A DNA stretch of 64,000 nt from Bacteroidales bacterium (GCA_028282785.1 JANQHE010000061.1:1-64000); one strand, 5' to 3'; shown: positions 45,462 through 54,661, counted from the first letter of the stretch. Program-made: numbers and translations. The notes: a model not told the origin generated them from the sequence alone.

Positions 45462-45941
45462 ATATTTCTTCAACTGACCAAGAATTGATATTCAGAGTCA
45501 ATTTAGTCAGGTAAATTGGAAGGTTATTTTGAAATATTTTTAGGATTTTAAATAGTCTTAAAACGATGTTTATAAAAAAATATTATTTTATTTAATGCTA
45601 AATATCATGTTTTGAAAATTTATTTTACCAGTATTTTTTTAGGTTTATGATAAAAAGTATATTGCTTTGTTAATGATTTTTTTTCCCTTGTAAATCAATT
45701 AAGTTAGAAAAAAAAAGCGAGAGGTAAGTCTAATGAGTTTTACAACATAGTTTAAATTTGTAATTTAATTTACCTTTAAAATCGCAAGAGAATAAAAGTT
45801 TTATAGGCCTAATAATACTTTTTCAATAATCAAAAAAAATAGATTAATAATTTTATCTAGAACCTCTTGTATAATCAAATTTACATTAGCGAAATTTTAA
45901 CTATTACTTACATTTCTATCACAAACTTAAAACCAATTACA
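45462..45941 (+). other. Long non-coding gap between the two KAS III-like genes
   Basis: 480 AT-rich bases without a supported ORF. TAAATTTG at 45753-45760 is a full -7 match but lacks a -33 TTTG, and would leave a leader of about 175 bases for the next gene. TACATTTC at 45909-45916 is a one-mismatch alternative close to the start. I see no clear terminator for the upstream gene. Confidence 0.4.
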
Positions 45942-47141
45942 ATGACAAATTCATCTGTAGGATTAATTAGCTTGGGAGGATATTTACCAGCTAAAAAAAT
46001 TTCTGAAAAACAAAAAAACAAATTAGTAGATTATCTTCGAAATTACACGGAACTAAACAGAGAATACATAGATGATATTGAATCTACAGGAAAACTACCT
46101 GGAAGCATTGAAACTAATTATGAGGGATGGGAAAGCCAGCCATGGTTCGAAGCGTGGGTCAAGAGTATGCCGGAAAAAAAACAGGCAAATCCTTTTCAGG
46201 GAACAAAGGAAAGAAGAAGGGTACCATTGGATCCTGTTTCGTTAAAGAATTCAATAATTCCTCACCCAATGTTACCATCTGATGCAGAGACCATTGCAGG
46301 AGCTTTGGCTATAACAAATTCAGGACTTAACCCGGATGATGTGGACCTTGTTTTATCTCATGCACAAGTTCCTGACAGGCCTCTTCCGGCAAATGCTTCA
46401 CTTATTCAGCATAAGCTTGGCTTAAAAAATGCAGGAGCTTATGCTATAGATACTTGTTGTTCTACCTTTGTTACCATGTGTGAAATTGCAGTAGCTTTGA
46501 TCAAAACAGGAATTAAAAAAAATGTTTTAATTGTTAGTAGCTTTATAGATAGTATTGTGAACGATAAATCGACCTATTGGAGTGTTGACACAGGCGATGC
46601 TGCTATGGCTGGAATAGTTAGTTCTGTTGAAAGCGGAGAAGGTTATATAAGTTCTTTTTCTAATAGCCATGGTGATAGGCATGATGGAGTTGTTTATACA
46701 GATCGTTCACCTTTGTTACTCAGGAAGTTAGAATTGGGTCCGTCTTATAGCCAGCAGTTTACAACTTTTTTAAATTACGATTCTTTAAAAACTATTGCGA
46801 TGAATGCCCAAAAAGATTTGAAATATGTGGTAGATAAGGCTTTAGAAAAAGCGTCTAAATCTGTTGAAGATATAGATTTCTTAGTAACGCATCAACCTGT
46901 ATCATGGGCGGCCAATGCATGGCGAGAAGCAATTGGAATTCCTAGTGAAAAATTTCATGAAACATTCCAAACATATGCTAATGTAGCTAATTGTAGTGCA
47001 GGGGTAAATCTGCTAGATGCAATTGAAAAAAAGAAAATTAAGGAAGGAGATAATATTCTGATTACCTCTTCTGGTGCAGGAGAAAATCATATTGCCATAA
47101 TAATGAAGGTGCCAAAGATTTTAATTGAAAACTGTAATTAA
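45942..47141 (+). CDS. KAS III-like beta-ketoacyl synthase with intact triad
   Basis: A 399-residue protein with the KAS III residues in place: Cys in AIDTCCSTFVTM (C173), His in FLVTHQPVSW and Asn in YANVANCSAG. A longer than usual N-terminal section (about 60 extra residues, ELNREYIDDI...ERRRVPLD) precedes the thiolase fold. It condenses or transfers acyl groups from CoA or ACP; the product is unknown. No ACP or ketoreductase gene is adjacent. I chose the ATG at 45942 because the frame upstream to 45867 lacks family character. Confidence 0.8.
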   Translation: MTNSSVGLISLGGYLPAKKISEKQKNKLVDYLRNYTELNREYIDDIESTGKLPGSIETNYEGWESQPWFEAWVKSMPEKKQANPFQGTKERRRVPLDPVSLKNSIIPHPMLPSDAETIAGALAITNSGLNPDDVDLVLSHAQVPDRPLPANASLIQHKLGLKNAGAYAIDTCCSTFVTMCEIAVALIKTGIKKNVLIVSSFIDSIVNDKSTYWSVDTGDAAMAGIVSSVESGEGYISSFSNSHGDRHDGVVYTDRSPLLLRKLELGPSYSQQFTTFLNYDSLKTIAMNAQKDLKYVVDKALEKASKSVEDIDFLVTHQPVSWAANAWREAIGIPSEKFHETFQTYANVANCSAGVNLLDAIEKKKIKEGDNILITSSGAGENHIAIIMKVPKILIENCN

Positions 47142-47351
47142 TAAAATCAAATTAATTTAGTGTTAAAAACCTTTTAGTATTGTAAGCACGGAATAGTTAT
47201 TTTGTTACTAAAAAAATACCTGTTAGATTTTTAAATAATTAATAGTTATTTCGAGTTTAAATTTATGTTATTTTTATTAATAGCTAACAGTCATAGTTCA
47301 CCGAATTTAAACCATTTTTTAGTGTATAATGGCATTTAATTAAAATAAAAA

Positions 47352-47379
47352 AGGAGGGCGGCTTAAAATAAGCCCTCCT
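47352..47379 (-). terminator. Strong minus-strand terminator
   Basis: AGGAG and GGCTT on the plus strand (52-64) pair with AAGCC and CTCCT (70-79); three unpaired bases bulge on one side. On the minus strand the hairpin is followed by TTTTTTATTTT. The plus-strand side is followed by ATATGG, so it does not suit the plus-strand gene ending at 47141. Confidence 0.65.
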
Positions 47380-47447
47380 ATATGGATTGCAATTCCGGTT
47401 ATAAAAACTTTAATTAGTAAACTTAATCCTGTTTTCTTGTGTTAATT
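47352..47447 (-). ncRNA. Predicted small RNA (~100 nt)
   Basis: A strong terminator faces the minus strand at 47352-47379, yet no minus-strand gene ends here. About 70 bases upstream on that strand lies a region that resembles the hydE promoter (47454-47506). A transcript starting near 47447 and ending in the terminator would be about 100 bases, with no convincing ORF. The start is uncertain: the -7 element here has a 5-base spacer in place of 2. Confidence 0.4.
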
Positions 47448-47453
47448 GTTTAA

Positions 47454-47506
47454 CAAACGGAGTAATATAAATTGAATAACGACTTTGTAGAAGATTTTTT
47501 TGTCTT
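47454..47506 (-). promoter_or_regulatory. hydE-like promoter region upstream of the predicted small RNA
   Basis: Minus-strand TTTG at 47454-47457 with a TA five bases before it, a shared GTAATA/TGAATAA section, and the dyad AAGAT-N6-GTCTT (plus strand, 47491-47506) repeat the arrangement at 43493-43550 with small insertions and deletions. The -7 spacing departs from consensus, so activity is uncertain. Confidence 0.4.
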
Positions 47507-47715
47507 GCGCACTTTAACATATTTAGGAATTAAAATTGAGTAATTGATAACTTTTATCAACGGGCAATGATCTTACCGATTGTACATATGTTGTAAAATA
47601 TGTTAAACAATGTAAGTTTTGCAATTTATTGTACATCTTAGTTCTTAGTTTCAAATTCAAACAAAATCCAACAATATGCTTACAATTTGAAACCATAATA
47701 CAGCTATTTTTTTAC

Positions 47716-47723
47716 TAAATTTG
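47716..47723 (+). promoter_or_regulatory. -7 element of the acyl-CoA synthetase operon
   Basis: TAAATTTG is a full TAnnTTTG match, 34 bases before the ATG at 47758. The nearest TTTG upstream (47686-47689) is 26 bases away, longer than the usual 19. Confidence 0.5.
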
Positions 47724-47757
47724 TGCAACTTTCAAAAAATAGTAAAAAATTGTAATT

Positions 47758-49815
47758 ATGATAACAAAACAGCTTCTCGATCCCAAAAGTATTGTAGTCG
47801 TAGGCGGTTCAGACAATATTCAAAAGCCGGGAGGAAAGGTATTAAAAAACCTGATTGATGGTAACTTTAAGGGTGATTTATATGTTACAAATCCTAAAGA
47901 GGATAAAGTTCAAGGTATAAAAAGTTTTAGGAACCAGGATGATTTACCACAGGTAGATATGGCTATTTTAGCCATTGCAGCTAAGTTTTGTCCGGATACT
48001 GTAAGAGTATTAGCCGAGCGAAAAAATACAAAAGCATTTATTATTTTATCAGCCGGATTTAGTGAAGAAAACGATGAAGGTGCCAAACTTGAAAAGGAAT
48101 TAGTTGATATTATTAATGCAAATAATGCATCCTTAATTGGTCCGAATTGTGTAGGTGTTTTAAATCAGAATTACAGCGGAGTGTTTACAACCCCAATTCC
48201 TAAATTAGATACTCAGGGAGTAGATTTTATTTCAGGTTCAGGAGCAACTGCAGTATATATTATGGAATGTTCGGTGCCAAAAGGGTTAAAATTTTCAAGT
48301 GTATTTTCTGTTGGTAACAGTGCTCAGATAGGTGTTGAAGAAGTTCTGGAATATTTGGATGAAACTTTTGATCCGGAATCGAGCTCCAGGGTTAAATCAC
48401 TTTATGTAGAAAGTATAGACAAGCCTCAAAAATTACTAAAGCATGCCTCTTCTTTAATAAGAAAAGGGTGTAAAATAGCAGCAATAAAATCAGGTAGCTC
48501 AGAAGCCGGAAGCAGAGCTGCTTCTTCACACACCGGAGCTTTAGCAAATTCAGATGTTGCTGTTGATGCACTGTTTAGAAAGGCAGGTATTGTTCGTTGT
48601 GCAAGTCGCGAAGAACTATCAACAATCGCATCCATTTTTATGTATCCCGAATTACAAGGAAAAAATATAGCAATTATTACACATGCTGGCGGCCCTGCAG
48701 TTATGCTGACTGATGCACTTTCAAATAATGAGTTAGAAATTCCTCCAATTGAAGGCCCTAAAGCCAAAGTATTATTAGAGAAACTATATGCCGGATCATC
48801 CGTAGCAAATCCAATTGACTTTCTGGCAACAGGAACTACCGAACAATTAGGTTATATCATAGATGCATGTGAAAACGATTTTGATCACATTGATGCAATG
48901 GTTGTAATTTTTGGAAGCCCTGGCTTATTTCCGGTTTATGATGTATACGATTTACTGGATGAGAAAATGAAAACCTGTAAAAAGCCAATTTATCCAATTT
49001 TACCATCTATAATTAATGTAAAAGATGAGATTGAGGCATTTATAGCTAAGGGAAGAATCAATTTTCCTGATGAAGTAGTTTTTGGAAATGCTTTGGCGAA
49101 GGTTTATCATACTGAAAAACCAGCTCCTGAAAACATTGAATTACCTAATATTGATCAAGCTGCAATCAGAAATATAATTGATAGTTCAGAAGATGGATAT
49201 ATATCTCCGGAGAAAGTTCAAGCATTATTAGATGCCGCCGGTATATCAAGGGCAGGAGAGGCAGTGGTTACAACCCGAGAAGATGCTATTAAAGCTGCTA
49301 AAGAACTAGGTTTGCCTGTTGTGATGAAAGTAGTTGGGCCAGTTCATAAATCTGATGTTGGTGGAGTTGTATTAAATGTGAAAGATGAAGAAACTGTTGC
49401 GACCGAATTTGACCGGATGATTCAAATCAAGGATACTACAGCAATTTTGTTGCAACCTATGTTATCTGGAACAGAGTTATTTGTTGGAGCTAAAGCAGAA
49501 CCTAAATTCGGGCATATGGTTCTTTGTGGGTTAGGTGGAATTTTTATAGAAGTTCTAAAAGATGTGAATGCAGGTCTTGCTCCAATTGCCAAGGATGAAG
49601 CAGAAAAGATGATCAAAGGATTAAAAAGTTACGGAATTATTCAAGGCGCTCGTGGGCAAGAGGGTGTAAACGAGGAAATGTTTGCTGAAATTGTGACTCG
49701 TGTTGGGGCGTTGGTAAAAGCTGCGCCTGAGATAGCAGAGATGGATTTAAACCCATTGTTAGGAAAGGCAGACAAGGTAGTTGCCGTAGATGCTAGAATT
49801 CGAATTGAGAAATAA
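47758..49815 (+). CDS. Acyl-CoA synthetase (ADP-forming), fused alpha-beta
   Basis: A 685-residue fusion. The alpha half starts with a CoA-binding domain (LDPKSIVVVGGSDNIQKPGG) and contains the phospho-His segment SSHTGALANSDVAVDALF. The beta half is an ATP-grasp domain (GLPVVMKVVGPVHKSDVGGVVLN, the first 20 of which mark the family). The enzyme converts acyl-CoA plus ADP and phosphate into the free acid, CoA and ATP, typical of peptide-fermenting archaea and some anaerobic bacteria (family knowledge). It opens a plus-strand gene series that supplies transporter, transaminase and oxoacid oxidoreductase. Confidence 0.9.
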   Translation: MITKQLLDPKSIVVVGGSDNIQKPGGKVLKNLIDGNFKGDLYVTNPKEDKVQGIKSFRNQDDLPQVDMAILAIAAKFCPDTVRVLAERKNTKAFIILSAGFSEENDEGAKLEKELVDIINANNASLIGPNCVGVLNQNYSGVFTTPIPKLDTQGVDFISGSGATAVYIMECSVPKGLKFSSVFSVGNSAQIGVEEVLEYLDETFDPESSSRVKSLYVESIDKPQKLLKHASSLIRKGCKIAAIKSGSSEAGSRAASSHTGALANSDVAVDALFRKAGIVRCASREELSTIASIFMYPELQGKNIAIITHAGGPAVMLTDALSNNELEIPPIEGPKAKVLLEKLYAGSSVANPIDFLATGTTEQLGYIIDACENDFDHIDAMVVIFGSPGLFPVYDVYDLLDEKMKTCKKPIYPILPSIINVKDEIEAFIAKGRINFPDEVVFGNALAKVYHTEKPAPENIELPNIDQAAIRNIIDSSEDGYISPEKVQALLDAAGISRAGEAVVTTREDAIKAAKELGLPVVMKVVGPVHKSDVGGVVLNVKDEETVATEFDRMIQIKDTTAILLQPMLSGTELFVGAKAEPKFGHMVLCGLGGIFIEVLKDVNAGLAPIAKDEAEKMIKGLKSYGIIQGARGQEGVNEEMFAEIVTRVGALVKAAPEIAEMDLNPLLGKADKVVAVDARIRIEK

Positions 49816-49818
49816 ATA

Positions 49819-49980
49819 ATGAGAAAATTTAAGGATTTACGTTTTAATGAGAAACTCCTTTTGGCGTTAGCGATTATGCTAATTCTGGGTATAATCCTTA
49901 AATGGCCACAAGTAAGAGAAGGATTTATAAAAGGGTTCCAACGATTTGGATTCATAAAGACAGAAGAAGTTAAGGAATAG
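49819..49980 (+). CDS. Small single-pass membrane protein, 53 residues
   Basis: ATG at 49819, stop at 49980. Residues about 13-28 form a hydrophobic helix (LLLALAIMLILGIILK), flanked by a basic N-terminus (MRKFKDLRFNEK) and a charged C-terminus ending TEEVKE. It starts 3 bases after the synthetase stop and ends 3 bases before the porin start, so it is surely part of the same transcript. I do not recognise a family. A small subunit for the symporter encoded two genes on is one possibility. Confidence 0.65.
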   Translation: MRKFKDLRFNEKLLLALAIMLILGIILKWPQVREGFIKGFQRFGFIKTEEVKE

Positions 49981-49983
49981 AAA

Positions 49984-51258
49984 ATGAGAAAAGGATATTT
50001 AGTATTATTATTAATACTCTCTATTAATACTCTGTTTGCACAAGAAGAAGCAGAAGAACCTGTCTCTCCGGCAGACAAGAAGATAAAATTTGAACCATCG
50101 GGATTTATAAAAAGTGATGTCTTTTTTGATACTCGTCAAAATGTTGAAGTACTGGAAGATTTATTGTTAATCTTTCCAAAGGATAGAGAATTAGATGAAA
50201 ATGGCGAAGATATTAATGCAAAAGGATCACTTGGAATTGTTGATATTTCAACAAGAATAAGAGGAAAAGTTACCGGACCGGATGTTTTTGGAGCAAAATT
50301 AACTGGCTTAATTGAAGTCGACTGGACCGGAATTACAGGATCGTACTTTACCAGTAGAGTACGTTTGCGTCATGCATATTCAAAGTTAAATTGGGAAAAA
50401 ACAGAGGTTTTATTAGGGCGCGAATGGCATCCAATGTTTGTAAAGGAGGTTTTTCCTTCTGTTATGTCATTAAATACAGGTATTCCATTTCAACCTTTTA
50501 ACAGAAGCCCAATGTTGCAGATGTCTCATGAATTAGGAAAATTTAAAATTATTGGAGCAGCAATTTCACAAAGCGATTATGTTAGTTCTGGGCCTGATGG
50601 AAAATCTGCACAATATATTAAGAATGCAAATATCCCAAATGTACATTTACAGTTACAATATAAGCCAGGTAACTTTTTATTTGGTGCAGCGGTTGACTAT
50701 AAATCCATCATGCCGAGGCTAAGAACAGAATCTTTAATTAATGTTGGCACTACTGATTCATTATTTGTAACTGATGAGAAGGTTAACTCTATCTCATATA
50801 TGGGTTATTTCAAATACAAAAGATCTAAACTGGAGATTAAAGGAAAAGCAATTTATGGGCAGAACCTTTCAGAAAGCGTAATGCCTGGAGGTTATGGAGT
50901 TAGCAGCCTGGATAGCATTACCGGGCGTGAAAAATATACTCCTTATAACCATCTTTATACATGGGCAAATATTATTTATGGAGATCAAACAAAGTTTGGG
51001 GTATTTGGAGGGTATACTAAAAACCTGGGTGCTGCTGATCCAATTGTTGGGGATACTTATGGTATGGCTTTAAATGTCGATTATTTCTATAGAATTACAC
51101 CAACTGTTTCCCATAAGATTAAAAATTTCATGTTAGCAGTTGAATTGGAATATACGGTTGCAGCATATGGTGACGTTGCAAGTGAGTATGGAGAATTTAC
51201 AGAATCACACGAAGTATCGAATACAAGACTAATGTTTACGATATTTCATTTCTTTTAA
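49984..51258 (+). CDS. Outer-membrane beta-barrel protein (porin-like)
   Basis: 424 residues with a signal peptide (GYLVLLLILSINTLFAQ) followed by an acidic linker and alternating beta strands (KFEPSGFIKSDVFFDTRQ, GAKLTGLIEVDWTG, RVRLRHAYSKLNWEKTEVLL). The C-terminus ends in aromatic residues (TRLMFTIFHFF), as in outer-membrane barrels. It probably lets the substrate of the neighbouring Na+ symporter cross the outer membrane (inference). No TonB-linked plug is present. Confidence 0.75.
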   Translation: MRKGYLVLLLILSINTLFAQEEAEEPVSPADKKIKFEPSGFIKSDVFFDTRQNVEVLEDLLLIFPKDRELDENGEDINAKGSLGIVDISTRIRGKVTGPDVFGAKLTGLIEVDWTGITGSYFTSRVRLRHAYSKLNWEKTEVLLGREWHPMFVKEVFPSVMSLNTGIPFQPFNRSPMLQMSHELGKFKIIGAAISQSDYVSSGPDGKSAQYIKNANIPNVHLQLQYKPGNFLFGAAVDYKSIMPRLRTESLINVGTTDSLFVTDEKVNSISYMGYFKYKRSKLEIKGKAIYGQNLSESVMPGGYGVSSLDSITGREKYTPYNHLYTWANIIYGDQTKFGVFGGYTKNLGAADPIVGDTYGMALNVDYFYRITPTVSHKIKNFMLAVELEYTVAAYGDVASEYGEFTESHEVSNTRLMFTIFHFF

Positions 51259-51269
51259 AAATATTTAAA

Positions 51270-52718
51270 ATGACGGTTAAAATAATAGTATTAGCAGCAT
51301 ATGCATTAATGATTATCGTGGTTGGTATTTTAGGGATGCGTAAAACCAAATCATTTTCAGATTTCTTTTTGGGCGGAGGTAATGTCGGTCCCTGGATGAC
51401 AGCTTTTTCATATGGCACCGCTTACTTTTCAGCGGTAGTTTTTATAGGATTTGCAGGTAAAGTAGGTTGGGGTTTTGGCTTTTCAGGAATCTGGATCGGC
51501 GTTTTTAATGCTATAGTTGGAGTTTTAGGAGTATGGGCAATTTTAGGTTGGAAGATCAAAAAAATGTCTACTGATTACGGTGTTTCAACATTAAGCGAAT
51601 TTCTTGAAAAAAGATATGATAGTAGCTTTTTTAAACTGGCTTCATCTGTTGCAATATTTATTTTCTTAGTGCCATATTCAGCTGCTGTATTTATTGGATT
51701 ATCGAAGTTATTTGAAGCTTCTTTTCCTGAAATAGAATATTGGCACATTGTAGTTGCAATGGGAGTCTTTACTTCACTTTATTTATCCCTGGGTGGATAT
51801 AAATCAATGACCATGATTGATACCATTTTTGGCATGATCATGACCGCAAGTGTAATAGTACTCGTATTATTTACAGTAAATAGGGGTGGAGGAATGGTTT
51901 CAATTACCGAGACTTTATCTAATATAAATCCTAAATTAACTCAGGCTGTTGGCCCTCCAGGATGGTGGCCATTATTTTCGTTGATATTTTTAACAAGTGT
52001 AGCGCCATTTGCAATGCCGCAACTTGTGCAAAAGTTTTATGCAATTAAGGATAAAAAGTCAATCAAAATTGGAATGGTTGCATCAACCTTCTTTGCATTA
52101 TTAATTGGTTGTATAGCATATTTTATCGGTTCAACAACAAGGGTATTTTTAAATCCGTCAAATGCACCGTTATCATTTCCGAATGGTGCCGAGGGAGCTT
52201 TGGACCCTGATGCATTGATGCCGGAATTACTAAATTTTGTAGTTCCCGAATCATTAACTATTATCATATTAATACTGATTTTGTCAGCATCCATGTCAAC
52301 ATTAGCGGCTTTGGTATTGATTTCAAGCTCATCGGTTGTAAAAGATTTTTATGCTGGATTTGTAAATAAAAATGTGAGTGATAAAGGTTTAACATCATTA
52401 ATGAGGGTTGGAAGCGTAGCATTTGTATTAATTTCAGTAATAATTGCGCTAATAAAACCTGATTCGATTGTTGCAATATTGGGAATATCGTGGGGTGCAA
52501 TTGGCTCATTCTTTTTGGGCCCTTTCATTTGGGGGCTATTTGCAAAATGGAGCAATAAATTTGGAGGTTTGAGTTCTGCATTTGTTGGATTAGCCACATG
52601 TATAGTTTTATACATTACCGGAATGCCATCGCCACAAGCAGGAACAATAGGTATGATCGTATCATTAGTTGCAAACCCGATGTTCAGTTTAGCATACAAT
52701 GCAATGAAAAAGAATTAA
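51270..52718 (+). CDS. Sodium:solute symporter (SSS family)
   Basis: A 482-residue inner-membrane protein with about 13 hydrophobic helices. Family features include KTKSFSDFFLGGGNVGPWMTA at the N-terminus and a helix-1 kink region FSYGTAYFSAVVFIGFAG. A LLTSVAPFAMPQ-like segment (LTSVAPFAMPQLVQKFYA) and helix 8 with ASMSTLAALVLISSSSVVKD, a Na2-site pattern, follow. The family carries proline, pantothenate, sugars or carboxylates. Substrate is unknown; the neighbours suggest an amino acid or an organic acid. It begins 11 bases after the porin gene. Confidence 0.85.
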   Translation: MTVKIIVLAAYALMIIVVGILGMRKTKSFSDFFLGGGNVGPWMTAFSYGTAYFSAVVFIGFAGKVGWGFGFSGIWIGVFNAIVGVLGVWAILGWKIKKMSTDYGVSTLSEFLEKRYDSSFFKLASSVAIFIFLVPYSAAVFIGLSKLFEASFPEIEYWHIVVAMGVFTSLYLSLGGYKSMTMIDTIFGMIMTASVIVLVLFTVNRGGGMVSITETLSNINPKLTQAVGPPGWWPLFSLIFLTSVAPFAMPQLVQKFYAIKDKKSIKIGMVASTFFALLIGCIAYFIGSTTRVFLNPSNAPLSFPNGAEGALDPDALMPELLNFVVPESLTIIILILILSASMSTLAALVLISSSSVVKDFYAGFVNKNVSDKGLTSLMRVGSVAFVLISVIIALIKPDSIVAILGISWGAIGSFFLGPFIWGLFAKWSNKFGGLSSAFVGLATCIVLYITGMPSPQAGTIGMIVSLVANPMFSLAYNAMKKN

Positions 52719-52742
52719 ATTTTAGTTACCCTAAACTATACT

Positions 52743-52750
52743 TATATTTG
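52743..52750 (+). promoter_or_regulatory. Candidate -7 element before the flavodoxin gene
   Basis: TATATTTG, a full TAnnTTTG match, 30 bases before the ATG at 52781. TTTT stands near the expected -33 position. It may allow separate expression of flavodoxin from the transport genes. Confidence 0.4.
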
Positions 52751-52780
52751 TAAGTAACGAAAAAATAAAAACTAAATAAA

Positions 52781-53302
52781 ATGAAAAAAATTGGATTATT
52801 CTATGGCCCATTAGGAGGCTCAACCGAAAGAGTGGCGAAGAAAGTAGCAGCTGCTTTAGGTACTGATCATGTTGATTTAATTCCAGCTAAAGAATCAAAA
52901 GCTGCGGATGTAGAGAAATATGAAAATGTAATTTACGGTATGTCTACAATTGGTAAAGAAACCTGGGATGCGGACAAACCAGCAAATGATTGGGATGTAT
53001 TTTTACCGGAGGTGGAAAAAGTTGATTATTCAAATAAAGTAATTGCCATGTTTGGACTAGGCGACCAGATTACTTACGACCTTCATTTTGTTGATGCATT
53101 AGGAGTAGTTGCGGAAAGAATTTTACCGAAAGGAGCAAATATTATTGGTAAAGTAGAAACCGAGGGTTACGATTTTAGAGAATCACAGGCTTTAATAGAC
53201 GGTAAATTTATAGGATTACCAGTTAACGAAGATTTTGAGCCCGAATTAACCGATGAAAGAGTTAATAACTGGATAGATAAAATAAAAGGAGAATTTAAAT
53301 AA
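52781..53302 (+). CDS. Flavodoxin
   Basis: A 173-residue flavodoxin-fold protein: KKIGLFYGPLGGSTERVAKKV at the FMN-phosphate loop, YGMSTIGKETWDADKPANDW (first part of the second loop) and MFGLGDQITYDLHFVDALG at the third. The phosphate loop has GPLGGSTE in place of the usual S/TxTGNTE, a departure from standard flavodoxins. It can carry low-potential electrons in place of ferredoxin and is next to a ferredoxin-dependent oxoacid oxidoreductase series, so it may serve as that enzyme's acceptor (inference). Confidence 0.85.
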   Translation: MKKIGLFYGPLGGSTERVAKKVAAALGTDHVDLIPAKESKAADVEKYENVIYGMSTIGKETWDADKPANDWDVFLPEVEKVDYSNKVIAMFGLGDQITYDLHFVDALGVVAERILPKGANIIGKVETEGYDFRESQALIDGKFIGLPVNEDFEPELTDERVNNWIDKIKGEFK

Positions 53303-53332
53303 AATATCAAATCACCTCTAAACCGTTTTAAT

Positions 53333-54661
53333 ATGAATGATACGATGATAAGGAAAACTCCGATTGACGCTTGTATTGTGCAAAAAAAACTACAAGAAAG
53401 CGGGTTAGAAAAAGTAGGAATGGCTTCTATTCGTGAAATTGTTCGTTTGGTAAATGAAATTGAGAAGGAAACCGGGGAGAGCTATGTTCGAATGGAAATG
53501 GGTGTTCCCGGATTACCACCGGCACAAGTGGGGATCGAGGGAGAAATTGAAGCGTTGAAGAGCGGGGTTGCATCAAAGTACCCTATGATTGAAGGTGTTG
53601 ATATTCTTAAAAAAGAGATTTCGCGATTTATAAAGAATTTTGTCAATATTGATGTTGATGAAAAAAACTGCGTACCTACGGTTGGCTCAATGCAAGGTGC
53701 CTTTGCATCATTTCTGGTTGCTTGTAGAAGGGACATAAAAAAAGATACAACTTTATTTATCGATCCTGGATTTCCTGTGCAAAAAATGCAGCATAAGGTA
53801 CTAGGATTAAAGTATGAAACCTTTGATGTTTACAATTATCGTGGTGATAAGTTAAAAGTAAAGTTGGAGGAGTACCTTGAAAAAGGAAATATCTCTACAA
53901 TATTATATTCAAATCCTAATAACCCGTCTTGGATTTGCTTTACAGAAAAGGAGTTACAGATAATTGGTGAATTAGCTACAAAGTATGATGTGATCATTAT
54001 GGAAGATTTAGCGTATTTCGCAATGGATTTCCGTAAAGACCTATCAAAACCCGGCGTTGCACCTTATCAACCTTCTGTTGCTAATTATACTGATAATTAT
54101 ATTCTGCTAATCTCAAGCTCCAAATCATTTAGTTATGCCGGACAGAGAATTGGGATGATGGCAATTTCAGATGGATTATTTAATAAAAGATTCCCTGATT
54201 TAAAAAGATTCTATAAAACAGATGAGTTTGGATATTCAATGGTTTATGGAGCAATCTATTCGTTGTCATCAGGAACAAGCCATTCTGCACAGTATGGTTT
54301 AGCTGCTATGTTAAAAGCTGCAAATGATGGTGATTTCAATTTTGTTGAGGATGTTAAGGAGTATGGTGAAAGAGCCAAGATCATGAAAAAAATGTTTATG
54401 GATAATGGTTTCAGGATTGTTTACGATATGGATGAAAATGAACCATTAGCTGATGGATTCTATTTTACATTCTCATATCCAGGAATGGATGGAACAGAAT
54501 TATTAGAAGAATTATTATACTATGGAATTAGTGCAATTGCATTAACAACAACCGGTAGTGAAAGAAGTGAAGGTTTACGTGCGTGTGTATCCCAGATCCA
54601 TAGAAGTCAGTTCGAAGATCTTGAGCAAAGATTAAAGGTTTTTAATGAACATCATGCCTAG
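53333..54661 (+). CDS. PLP-dependent aminotransferase, class I/II
   Basis: A 442-residue fold-type I aminotransferase. Visible PLP-site segments are SNPNNPSW, EDLAYFAMDF and the lysine in SSSKSFSYAGQRIGMM. The C-terminus has the substrate Arg region SEGLRACVSQIHRS. It should interconvert an amino acid and its 2-oxoacid. Its position directly before the 2-oxoacid:ferredoxin oxidoreductase genes suggests that it feeds that enzyme with branched-chain or aromatic 2-oxoacids (inference). The exact substrate cannot be read from the sequence. Confidence 0.85.
   Translation: MNDTMIRKTPIDACIVQKKLQESGLEKVGMASIREIVRLVNEIEKETGESYVRMEMGVPGLPPAQVGIEGEIEALKSGVASKYPMIEGVDILKKEISRFIKNFVNIDVDEKNCVPTVGSMQGAFASFLVACRRDIKKDTTLFIDPGFPVQKMQHKVLGLKYETFDVYNYRGDKLKVKLEEYLEKGNISTILYSNPNNPSWICFTEKELQIIGELATKYDVIIMEDLAYFAMDFRKDLSKPGVAPYQPSVANYTDNYILLISSSKSFSYAGQRIGMMAISDGLFNKRFPDLKRFYKTDEFGYSMVYGAIYSLSSGTSHSAQYGLAAMLKAANDGDFNFVEDVKEYGERAKIMKKMFMDNGFRIVYDMDENEPLADGFYFTFSYPGMDGTELLEELLYYGISAIALTTTGSERSEGLRACVSQIHRSQFEDLEQRLKVFNEHHA

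Noticed and set aside
47412-47521. 36-codon minus-strand ORF (starts MLKCARQKN) in the gap upstream of the acyl-CoA synthetase
   Set aside because: It covers the hydE-like promoter region itself, and the related region upstream of hydE does not keep the frame. The similarity is better explained as regulatory DNA.
47142-47757. tRNA, riboswitch or CRISPR array in the larger gaps
   Set aside because: No cloverleaf, known aptamer core or regular spacer-repeat pattern was found by eye in any gap over 300 bases.
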